Assembly: GCA_023052935.1 (NCBI GenBank)
Contig: CM041298.1
Location: 60,878,217 to 60,942,216, forward strand
From: Piezodorus guildinii
Taxonomy: Eukaryota > Arthropoda > Insecta > Hemiptera > Pentatomidae
Length of the DNA: 64,000 nucleotides
Reading direction: 5' to 3'
The position numbers and the translations under genes were made by a program. The notes below the pieces were generated by a model. That model was not told where the DNA came from, made no database searches, and saw nothing but the letters and a program-made list of their open reading frames with translations. This document shows, piece by piece, positions 23,163 through 32,310 of this stretch; position 1 is the stretch's first letter; the number at the start of each line of letters is the position of its first letter.

Positions 23163-24533
23163 TTAAGGATTTCTTGAAGTAGTCATGAGGTGGGATACGA
23201 GATTAGTTAAAAGTGATATTAGAGGAGTCACGACTGATTTAAATTCAGCGATGAAGGATGTTAGGAGACTGGTGATATCTGTTGCATTTGATGGAGGAGG
23301 AATGAGTGGAATTTGATGTTGATGGGATTTTTGGGGCTCGGAATGGATTAGAGGAAGAGTATATTGAGGTTGGGGGTGGGGGTGTTGAGGTTTCGGTTGT
23401 TCCGGCGGCAGGGTCTCACAATTATTATTTTTCTCACCGCCTCCGAGAAGTTGGGCAAAGGACACATTAGCGTTTATGAGATTTGAAGTCATTCTTCTTG
23501 GAGTAGTGGGATATTCTGTGGGTTGCGGTTTCTGGAATTTTTGTTTTAGGTTTTTGTAAACCTGACAGCCTTTATAGTTAGCCGGATGTCCTTTCAGGCA
23601 TAGAGCACACACTGCTGGAGTTTGCCTTGATTTAATGCATTCATCAGATTTGTGGGGATCTCCGCATTTCACGCAACGTGGCAAATGATGACAGTAGTGC
23701 TTGGTATGGCCGTATGCCTGGCAGTTGTGGCATTGAACAATTTCTTTTTTCACATATGGTTTTTCAACTGTGACTTTAGTATAGTAGAGCTTTTGGATGT
23801 CGTAGATCTTTTCAACTCCAGGTGAAGGTTCAAGATCAACGAAGAAGAGGGGTAGAGGTACCTTCGTGGATACATCGGTTCCGGATCTATTTTCCTTTAT
23901 GACGTTGGTGATTTAACGAACTTTGAAGCCCAAGGCCGTCAATTCTTCTTCAATATCTTCAGCAGGCGTTGAGGGATGGAGATTTCGAATGACGACTCGC
24001 AAGGAGCGTTCCTGTCGAAGCTGGTAGGTGTGAAACTCAGCTTTTGTGTCCGTCAAATATTGAACGATTTTTCGGTACGCTTCTGCTGTTTCCGGAGAAA
24101 TCTTTGTATCGAAGCTCCTGCTAAGGCATGTGTAACAACCGGGATCAACAATTTTGTTTATTTGGGAGCAGAGCAACTGAAAGTTTTTAATATTTTTGAC
24201 GAATATCGGGGGAGGGCGAGGTTCTCTTGGTGTTAGTGTCGACTCCATAGCATCTTTATCAGATTGTAGAACCTGGTAAGGGTTGGGCGTGAAGAAAGGA
24301 GATTCCTCAAACAGCCCCTGGGATGAAGTGCCTGGTTGTGGCTCGTCAGATGCATTTGTGGGAGTAACTGGAGGACTGATTTTTTTGTTATTACGCCTAG
24401 AACGGGTCTTTGCTGGTGGCGAATGCTGAGGTGTTGAGAGTGCAGAATTTTGAGGAGTGGAGACCCTGGTAGACCCAGCAGATCGAGACCTTTTCTTAAC
24501 TTTGCTCGACACAACTTGGTGGAAATATCTCAT
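23163..24533 (-). pseudogene. Jockey ORF1 (gag-like, zinc-knuckle nucleic-acid-binding protein), one stop codon
   Basis: A 457-codon frame, open except for one TAA at about 23914-23916. The N-terminal ~100 residues are basic, Ser/Pro-rich and probably disordered. Then comes a region like the PRE_C2HC domain (LRVVIRNLHPSTPAEDIEEE, just before the stop), and then three CCHC-type knuckles: CHNCQAYGHTKHYC, CVKCGDPHKSDEC and CALCLKGHPANYKGC (about 23735-23575). The C-terminal part is Pro/Gln-rich. Gag-like ORF1 proteins of Jockey elements bind element RNA and form ribonucleoprotein particles. The stop could be a recent substitution; the frame otherwise continues unchanged through it. The ORF1 stop abuts the ORF2 start as TAAATG. 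Confidence 0.9.
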
Positions 24534-24954
24534 TTTGTCATAAGTGATATAGGGAAGTAAGTAAAAGAAGAGGAGAGAAAAGAAATAAATGAAAGAAAGA
24601 AAAAAAAAATATTACGTCTGCGTGACTTAAATTTAATTGTGTTAGCCACACGAACGTGCCCCGCTCAGAGCTGGCGAAGCACTGAGGACTGATATGAGTG
24701 GGGGGGAGCACTTCACCTATGGCGGTATGCGTGTGATAAGGAATACCTCAATACACGGCTTCACTGTTCACTAACATAAACTGTAAATAAAAACAGTACT
24801 CACTGTGGGATTACCACCAATGTAAACCACTGCTGTCCAGCTACTTCATTGTAGATTTAAAATCGAAAAAAAACATATAGTAACTACTAAAGATGGACGT
24901 CTCAAGAGAACGATGTTAAATGTGAATGTCTATAACTAGCGCATGCGCAGAACT
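24534..24954 (-). promoter_or_regulatory. Jockey B 5'UTR, presumed internal promoter region
   Basis: About 420 bp between the TSD-defined 5' end and the ORF1 ATG. Jockey-type elements carry an internal Pol II promoter at their extreme 5' end. The first bases 'agttc' are compatible with an initiator, but I cannot place a downstream promoter element at the proper distance. Moderately GC-rich in parts. Assigned by position, not by motif. Confidence 0.4.
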
Positions 24955-24966
24955 GCTAGAATATTT
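24955..24966. repeat. Target-site duplication, right copy (Jockey B)
   Basis: 'gctagaatattt', identical to 20011-20022. Confidence 0.85.
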
Positions 24967-25740
24967 AGAATCCAAAGAAGCCATTTTAATCCCATAGAAA
25001 TAACTTCCACCGTTTTGTTAAATCTCTAGCATTCTTAACGCAACAACAAGAAACTTTTAAATAAAATGTTCGAAAGGTCCGCTAAATTTTCATGAAGAAG
25101 CAAAGGGTAAAATATTAAGTAGCATTTACCAATAATTCCCATTTTTATGTTTAATTCCAATTCCAATATTAATACCAGATATCACTTTAGTAATTAAATA
25201 GTCATTTGAGAACTACCTGTCAAGTTCCCGGAATGGCTGTTCTTGGAATTCGAAGATGGAAGAATGAATTTTTCAATAAACGCGTTTATTTTCAGACAGC
25301 AGTTATCTTTGATGTCATGTTTCGCTTGATTATTGTAAAATGCTTGAGATTACTATTCAATATGAACACAATAGAACGTATTTTTTTAATTATCTGTTTT
25401 AATAAACGCGTTCCCGGTATGGTAACTAATTGATGTACGCTTTTCAAAAAATAAATCACAAGGAAATTGCCATGTATTTTTAATAAATTTGGAGAGAAAA
25501 TCTATTCACAGCCAGATTTTCATCTTCCACTACACCTAACCATAGATTTATATCAAAACTCCTAACGGGAAATCAAAACTCCGTTCAACAAAATGACACA
25601 CTTATAATATTACATGACATAATATTTTGGTTTACTTCACTATTGTTTCTTTACTTTCTTTAATAATACATATAATTAATTGATAAAATTAAAGGCCAGT
25701 ACTTTTATTACCTTGAAACAGTTTAAATTACCTTAAACAG
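24967..25740. other. AT-rich spacer
   Basis: No feature recognised. One 75-codon ORF at 25206-25433 has no recognisable motif. It contains 'aataaacgcgtt' twice (about 25276 and 25401). Confidence 0.5.
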
Positions 25741-25917
25741 TCTTTTTTTCTTTAGTTTCTGAAGATTGCAACTTAGGACGCGTTCTCGAAATAATTTTTG
25801 GTTGTTATTTCCTCAAATATTAATGAATATGTGTCATTTTTTAAATAAAATATGTTAGGTACAGTTAATATGAATCCTGTCAATTACTGACATATGTAAG
25901 AAAATAACTAAGGGATT

Positions 25918-26395
25918 TATAAAGGTTGGAATTTATAAAACTATTATTCTTCCAACGGTTCTTTACGGATGTGAAACGTGGCCGCTTACTTTGAGGGATG
26001 AACAACGGCTTAAGGTTTTCGAAAATAAGGTGCTGCGTAAAATATTTGGTCCGAAGAGGGATGAGGGCACTGGGGAGTTTAGAAGGTTGCACAACGCGGA
26101 ATTGTGGAACTTGTATTCTGTAAATATAATTGAGTTAATAGCGTCGCGGAGACTCAAATGGGCGAGTAAAATTGTTGGGCTCGGTAAGGAACGGGTTCCG
26201 AGAAAGTTGGTATTTGCTGATCCGACTGGTAGGCATCCGAAAGGTAGGCCGAAGGGGCGATGGGAGCATTGCGTTAAAGCTGATCTCGGGGGCTTGGGCT
26301 TGACCGGCGAACATTGGACGAGTCTGTGCAGGCAAAGTTTGGTGGTATCGGCATCGAACCTTCGGGTTCGGTAAGCCTATTATTATTATTAAAGG
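25918..26395 (+). mobile_element. RTE-like retrotransposon 3' end, copy 2 (in tandem unit 1)
   Basis: A coding frame continuous from about 25925 (IYKTIILPTVLYGCETWPLT, then DEQRLKVFENKVLRKIFGPK) to a stop at 26374 after SNLRVR, followed by (ATT)n. It is the C-terminal RT-linked region that usually follows the RT in RTE-like LINEs, with GHV-like WASKIVGL and GRPKGRW motifs. 5'-truncated; no RT active site is present. Confidence 0.85.
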
Positions 26396-26594
26396 CGAGT
26401 ACGTAAGTAGGACCGTTGAATTTTTTTTTCTTTAGTTTCTGAAGATTGCAACTTAATACGCGTTCTCGAAATAATTTTTGGTTATTTCCTCAAATATTAA
26501 TGAATATGTGTCATTTTTTAAATAAAATATGTTAGGTACAGTTAATATGAATCCTGTCAATTACTGACAAGTGTAAGAAAACAACTAAGGGATT

Positions 26595-27072
26595 TATAAA
26601 GGTTAGAATTTATAAAACTATTATTCTTCCAACGGTTCTTTACGGATGTGAAACGTGGCCGCTTACTTTGAGGGATGAACAACGGCTTAAGGTTTTCGAA
26701 AATAAGGTGCTGCGTAAAATATTTGGTCCGAAGAGGGATGAGGGCACTGGGGAGTTTAGAAGGTTGCACAACGCGGAATTGTGGAACTTGTATCCTGTAA
26801 ATATAATTGAGTTAATAGCGTCGCGGAGACTCAAATGGGCGAGTAAAATTGTTGGGCTCGGTAAGGAACGGGTTCCGAGAAAGTTGGTATTTGCTGATCC
26901 GACTGGTAGGCATCCGAAAGGTAGGCCGAAGGGGCGATGGGAGCATTGCGTTAAAGCTGATCTCGGGGGCTTGGGCTTGACCGGCGAACATTGGACGAGT
27001 CTGTGCAGGCAAAGTTTGGTGGTATCGGCATCGAACCTTCGGGTTCGGTAAGCCTATTATTATTATTAAAGG
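26595..27072 (+). mobile_element. RTE-like retrotransposon 3' end, copy 3 (in tandem unit 2)
   Basis: Duplicate of the preceding copy. In the 127-codon frame I see one amino-acid change (LYSVN in copy 2, LYPVN here). Ends with SNLRVR, a stop and (ATT)n. Confidence 0.85.
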
Positions 27073-27461
27073 CGAGTACGTAAGTAGGACCGTTGAATTT
27101 TTTTTTCTTTAGTTTCTGAAGATTGCAACTTAATACGCGTTCTCGAAATAATTTTTGGTTGTTATTTCCTCAAATATTAATGAATATGTGTCATTTTTTA
27201 AATAAAATATGTTAGGTACAGTTAATATGAATCCTGTCAATTACTGACAAGTGTAAGAAAACAACTTAGGGATTTATTTGCTAGTAAAGCTGATTTCAAA
27301 CTTTTTCAAATGGGTAATGACAAATTATCAATCTTTAAATCACCAAGAGAGCTAGAGAGTGTCAAACTAAGGATAAAAATTATTATGACAGCGTACAAGC
27401 TCCTCAATACCCCGTAGTGTAACATACAGAATTAACCAGTGGCTTAATCTTTCATCGGAAC

Positions 27462-27690
27462 AAATATTTTAAGTAGTACCTTATTCTCGACAACTTTAAG
27501 GCGTTGTCTTATGCTTCAAAGTACGCGACAACGTTTTACATCCGTACAAAAACTTTGATATTATAATAGTTTTTTAAATTCTAACCTTTCAGTTTCTTGA
27601 CAGAAGCCGGTACTGAATAAGTTAATTAATGAATAATAACAAGCATTTCCCGTCTTTAACTGCCCGATATCAAATTGAATTCAATTAATA
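27462..27690 (-). pseudogene. RTE-like fragment, copy 4, strongly decayed
   Basis: Blocks such as 'caaatattttaag.ag', 'tacatccgtacaa' and 'agaagccg.tactgaataa' match, in order, the reverse-oriented copy at 39817-40572. Tail and ORF are lost. Confidence 0.5.
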
Positions 27691-28266
27691 TTGATTTTTT
27701 TCTACAAGTTTTTCATAAATACATGTTAACAGTTTATAATAATTATAAGTAGTGTGATAAATTCTCCCCATAAAAGTACATCAGTCCATTAAAAATCATT
27801 GTAAGGCCTTTTTCCTTTGTAGTTGTTAGGTGGAAGTGGAGTTAAAAGTTTATACAGCTATATAGCCCTCGAGTTTTAAAAGTTCATTTTTTTTTTTTTT
27901 TGGCCTTTTAAAGCCATGAGTGGAAGGTATAGCAAAGCGTTTTTAACAGACCTGTTTCAAACCCCAAGCTATTTAGGTATTCATATTGATGACCGCTAAA
28001 TTGAACTTTATAACACCTCGTACGTATTTGCATTTGGAATAAGCATTGCAAATCATTTTCATATCAAAGCTTCATACGGCATTATTGCTACGTTTCGAAT
28101 AAGACCCCAGCCATTGCGAAACAATTGCGTTATGGCTATGTACCTCAAATATGTTTATATTAATATATGCATAGTAGAATGCATGTAGTATGTTAGTCAT
28201 AATTATTTTTTTTATTTTGGAGTATCTCCTTGTTTATCTTGAAACCAATATACGAAATATGTTATA
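27691..28266. other. AT-rich spacer
   Basis: No recognised feature. Confidence 0.5.
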
Positions 28267-28419
28267 AAATCTGGTGCGCTCAACACATGACTTTCACGTA
28301 CCTCCGTTGTTTAAATCAATTTAAAAACTTTAAAACGCATATTAAGATGGCTTGGTAAGTTAAGGGAATGTAAAAATGGTTAAAGAATTAATTTATTACA
28401 TTGAGTTTAAATAAAAATA

Positions 28420-28720
28420 GGGAGCGGTGTGGTTTAGTGAATAGAACACTAGCTCGGTTCTCCGGGTCCTGGGTTCGAGTCCAGGCTGGCGCAGAATATT
28501 CTTTTTTTATAATTCGGAGAAACCCTAGGGCATGGAGACCATCCTAGGACAGAACAAGCCTCTATAATGAGGATACGAAAAAAATTGGGGAAAATCTGGC
28601 GGCAAAGTGTGATCAAGGCCTTATCACCTCATTGCATGGTTGTTGGCCTAGCAACGGTACGAATCTCTGTATGTACTGAGCCTAAGATCCTAAAGAGGGT
28701 TGTTAAAGATAAGAACAATA
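28420..28720 (+). repeat. SINE-1, tRNA-derived short interspersed element
   Basis: The head has Pol III internal promoter boxes: box A-like 'tggtttagtgaa' (28430-28442) and a perfect box B 'gggttcgagtcc' (28471-28482), with a T-arm stem CCTGG/CCAGG. A tRNA-unrelated body follows, with blocks shared with 13111-13345 ('atctctgtatgtactgagcc'). The head lacks a credible full cloverleaf, so this is a SINE and not a tRNA gene. Its LINE partner is unknown. Confidence 0.82.
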
Positions 28721-29131
28721 ACATATATGTATAAGATAGCGTTAGAAATCTAAAAAGTTCAGAAAAAATATTATCTTATACACAGATTTGTTAAAGTTTT
28801 TATGGAGAATTGAAAAGTCGATAAAACTAACTGATTGTTGAAGATAATATTATAACAGATTAATTATTAAAACACATATGCTTATTTAAAAAAAACAAAC
28901 AAGACCCTACTCTTCATGGATTGTAGTGGTACAGGTGTTTTGTTTGTTTTTTTAAATATGCATATGTGTTTTAATAATTAATCTGTTATAATATTATCTT
29001 CAACAATCAGTTAGTTTTATCGATTTTTCAATTCTCCATAAAAACTTTAACAAATCTGTGTATAAATAATATTTTTTTTGAACTTTTAGATTTCTAACGC
29101 TATCTTATACTATATGTTATTGTTCTTATCT
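28707..29131. repeat. Foldback: two ~195-bp inverted arms around a ~36-bp loop
   Basis: 28707-28903 is the near-perfect reverse complement of 28939-29131. The arms begin and end with 'agataagaacaataacata' and its complement. The arms are family A sequence, so the structure is an inverted duplication within a repeat copy. Confidence 0.9.
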
Positions 29132-29635
29132 TAAGAAATCAAAAAAAAAATTATGTTTGCTATTTTTTTCCATTAGTTAGATATTGAATTCGTTGAACTC
29201 ATATATATTTTTTTATCAATGCTAACAAGATATGTGTAATTTTTTTCGAATTATTAAAATAAAAGCTACTTTAGAAAAATAAAACTTTAAATATCGTACT
29301 ATTTCAATCAAATTAAAACTTACATGATGTTAAAGTCCATTAAATCGTACATCGATTATAGAGAATTAAGCGTTATGAGAAAATCGTAAAAAAGTGGAAA
29401 ATGTATAGCATAAAACGTAAGGTTCCATCCATATACGCTTTTAAAATATTAAGTTTCAGTTTAATACAAATTATCGTTTTAGTGCTAAGCTTAACTGACA
29501 CACTGACCTTTTTGTGGGACTTGGTTATATGGAGTAAATGGACCCTATTTATTGTATTTTACGTTGAAACTGTTCACATCTTATTACTTTCCCTTACTAT
29601 ATATTTCACATACATGTAAGTGAAAGTAAAAACAT

Positions 29636-30600
29636 TATGGGATCAACAAAGAATGTAAAACTAATGCTCACTATAACAAACCCTATACTGGAGTTATATA
29701 AATAATTCTGTAAAATTAAAGAAATAAAATTAGCGATTCTGTTCTCCAATGTACATGTCATGAAAAAGGTGATGCGTTCCGAGAAGTGCTCAAGTCTGAT
29801 TGGTAAAATTCTAGTTCTACGGTACACCGATGATAATATGGTACTGTTTGGCGAAGACGAGACAATTATATAAATACGTAAATAGAGACCGATAAAGATA
29901 AAATAAGTACGGCTTAAAATAAGTACGGATAAAAAATAAATGGTTAAGAATAAAATACGGTAAGGGTTCCGAGATTAAAAAGTACTAAAAAAAATAACTT
30001 GTGTTTTTGTGGATTTCATCTCGCGCCGTCATCGATAGCTGTGAAGAAGCGGACAGGTCTGCGAAAGAAGCCGCGTTATCTAACGTCCAAATCCACCCAG
30101 GTTACATCATGGAAGAACTCAAGAATTATCTTAAAATAAAAATCTCTCAGGCATGGGAAAAGATGTGGTAAGAAATTGACAACACAAAAATTTAATATAA
30201 AATAAATTGTCTACCTGTTTTACCTATGTACATAATTATGTCTATTTAATGTTATCTGACCAGATGTGCTATCTTTACTTGTAAATTTCATGTTAATCTT
30301 AAGGGACAAAGTCCCAGAATAAAATTTTTTTCTATTTTTATTTCTAAATCAAGCCACTACCTTAACCCATGAAGACATCATTACGTAGTAAATACTAATG
30401 GATAAATACAATTTACAAAGATCGCTGAGTAAGAGCTTGAAGGACTTTAGTAAAACAATTAGTTCAGTATGAGGTTCAACAATGAATGTCATCTGCTCCG
30501 AGATCTATAAGGAAAAAAACAAAAAAAAAAAAAAGAATATAATAAAATAAAAAGAAAAATAATTAAAATAAATTATTATCATTTTTATAAAATAGATAAA
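29636..30600. other. AT-rich spacer
   Basis: No recognised feature. The patch 30010-30130 is less AT-rich but has no identifiable frame. Confidence 0.5.
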
Positions 30601-30754
30601 TGAAAATATGTGTGTTATTTTAAACGTGAATAGAAAAAAACAAAAAAAAAAACAAGAGTCAAAACGGAAAAGGAGAGAAAAAAAATGTGTAAATATAAAT
30701 ATATTAGGTGCTAATAACCAAGAGGTTGAGCACCTATTCCAATACCTTAACCTA

Positions 30755-31360
30755 GCCGGTAAAAGTCCTGTTGATGTTGATATATCAAAACATACGTTTG
30801 AACATGTAGAGAAATTTAGGTTCTATGATAACTCGAAAAAACGCAATACTAGAGGAAATAGAGTCGTGGTGTTATTATTCAATTTCAAAATTATTTAGTT
30901 CGCGGCTTCTATCGAGAAACATATAGTTTGAAATTTATAATACCATTATCCTCCTAACGGTTGTATAAGGATGTGGAAGTGATCCCTTAATTTGAAGGAT
31001 AAACAACGCCTTAGGTTTTCGAGAATTAGGTACTGCGTAGAATATTTGATTCAAAGAGAAATGAGGCCACTATGGAAATTCAGAATGTTACATCGCGCCG
31101 AATCGTGGAGCTTGTACGCTGTGATTATAATTTCACCACGGCGACTAAAATAGGCGTTTAAAGTTGTTGGGTTCAGTGAAGAACGAATTCCGAAAAAGTT
31201 GAAATGCGCTGAACCGATTTGTAAGCGTCTGAGAGGTAGGCCGAATTGAAGGATTGATCAAGTCATTGGCTTAAAAGGTGATTATTGGATAGATCTGTAT
31301 AGGCAACATTTCATGGTATCGGTATCGAACATTAGACTTTTCTAAGGCTATTATTATTTT
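30755..31360 (+). pseudogene. RTE-like fragment, copy 5, decayed
   Basis: In plus-strand reading, SKHTFEHVEKFRF (30785-30830) corresponds to SGHTFEHVEKFKYLG in the copy at 39817. It is followed by decayed equivalents of the 'YKTIILPTVLYG', 'RLKVFENK' and 'GRPKGRW' regions and a short (TTA)n tail near 31347-31360. Many stops and shifts; one of the oldest copies. Confidence 0.7.
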
Positions 31361-31566
31361 TCTACAATGTGATGTAGGTTTTCGTTCAATTATTGATCTA
31401 TTAATTGTATTTATCGTAATAATAAAAAACATGCAAAAATACCGTACGAACGTACCAGAAATAAAGTATTTTATCAGTCATTTAGGTGTGAGGAAGCCTG
31501 TCTAAAGGATTTTTTTATATTATTAGGTACAGTAAAAAATACAAATTGTGATTTATTTAATTAATT

Positions 31567-31570
<4 letters not shown>

Positions 31571-31601
<31 letters not shown>
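31571..31601. repeat. Poly(A) tract of about 31 nt
   Basis: Uninterrupted A run. It could be the tail of a retrotransposed sequence upstream (31361-31570), but I recognise no coding remnant there. Confidence 0.8.
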
Positions 31602-31605
<4 letters not shown>

Positions 31606-31914
31606 ACATAATCATTAAATAAAAAAAAAAACATTAAATACATTGACATTATTAATAGTAATAACCAGTTGTTTTGAAGGCTACAAACCCTTTAAGTATT
31701 AAATTAAGCTAAAAATTGTAACCTTTAAAATCTTGTTCAATCTCATTTCGTGTTGCCAAGTACTACGACTAAAATGACAATAAACTTGTCTTTATGGCAA
31801 TCGAGATTTTAATTTTATACACACTCTGAAGTTTTTTGTTAGGAACAATCTTTTTTTTTTTTTTTTATTTTAATCATAATTTCCACGGGATAGAGCTATA
31901 ATTTTCTACTTAAC

Positions 31915-32310
31915 CATGGAATTCCTCTTGTATCCGATTTTTGCAATCTAAAATCATTCGTAAAATCCTCAATACTCATTATTTTGTCACGAATAAATTC
32001 ATCCATAAAGACCTTAATGTTTCATATTTTACAGATTTAGCCCGAACCAGGCATCAATCCTTCAACGAAAAATTCCATTTCCACTTAACCCACTGGTTTA
32101 TATCCTTTCTTCCTCTTCAATTCCTAATAATCCTCCAGGGCGTCTAAAAAAAGAGATGGCCCCGAGACCTTCTAGTTTAGAATATTTTTGGAGTGCTGCC
32201 ATTTAGTAGTGTCTCTACATGTATTTAATCTCACTCTACATGTATTCATGTTCGTCTATCAAATTTACTTGATGTATTATTTAATAAAGTTGTAAAAAAG
32301 GGAGAGACAC
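31915..32310 (+). pseudogene. Jockey-like 3' fragment (second subfamily)
   Basis: The frame IQSKIIRKILNTHYFVTNKF, then HKDLNVSYFTDLARTRHQSF, matches the RT thumb/C-terminal part of the other Jockey copies (FQSKVLR.IVNAPYYV.N...HHDLN). After a frame change comes KRWPRDLL, equivalent to the C-terminus PRRLKRQWPRD. A short 3'UTR follows. It resembles 34800-35765 more than Jockey A-C, so at least two subfamilies are present. Confidence 0.72.

Larger units (their letters stand above)
20023..24954 (-). mobile_element. Near full-length Jockey-clade retrotransposon (Jockey B)
   Basis: Bounded by a perfect 12-bp TSD (20011-20022 and 24955-24966), so both ends can be read: the 5' end starts 'agttctgcgcatgcgc' on the minus strand at 24954, and the 3' end is an AATAAA-rich tail at 20023-20045. 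Total about 4.93 kb: 5'UTR about 420 bp, ORF1 24533-23163, ORF2 23162-20479 and 3'UTR about 455 bp. ORF1 has one stop; ORF2 has one stop plus about three frameshifts, so this copy is inactive. It is the best reference here for the fragments at 3177, 37016, 51615 and 63480. Confidence 0.92.
25741..27276. repeat. Tandem duplication, 677-680 bp unit, about 2.25 copies
   Basis: The anchor 'tttagtttctgaagattgca' occurs at 25751, 26431 and 27108, giving steps of 680 and 677 bp; copy 1 has an extra 'gtt'. The first two units are nearly identical, and the third stops at about 27276. Each full unit contains unique flank, an RTE-like 3' end, an (ATT)n tail and 'ggcgagtacgtaagtaggac'. This is duplication of a locus after the RTE insertion, not two independent insertions. 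Confidence 0.93.
28267..29632 (+). repeat. Dispersed repeat family A, copy 5, interrupted by SINE-1 and an inverted duplication
   Basis: Left end 'tctggtgcgctcaacacatg' at 28269, then a SINE at 28420-28720. A 195-bp internal segment then occurs first inverted (28707-28903) and again in normal orientation (28939-29131). It continues with 'atcaatgctaacaag', 'tttgtgggacttgg' and ends near 'gtaagtgaaagtaaaaac' (about 29617-29634). The inverted ACTTTCACTTAC motif at both ends suggests a terminal-inverted-repeat element. Confidence 0.75.

Noticed and set aside
22320..24236. Plus-strand ORFs opposite the Jockey B genes
   Set aside because: Shadows of ORF1 and ORF2; no independent motif.
25880..27012. 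Minus-strand ORFs over the tandem duplication
   Set aside because: Antisense shadows of the RTE-like coding frame.
28420..28495. tRNA gene candidate (box A and box B present)
   Set aside because: The T-arm is one base short, no convincing acceptor or anticodon stem forms, and the sequence is the head of a longer repeated element (SINE-1).
30608..30898. 96-codon Lys-rich ORF as a host gene
   Set aside because: The N-terminus is A-rich low complexity and the remainder (HTFEHVEKF) is the RTE-like fragment.
31571..31601. Processed pseudogene ending in this poly(A)
   Set aside because: No coding remnant recognised upstream and no TSD.
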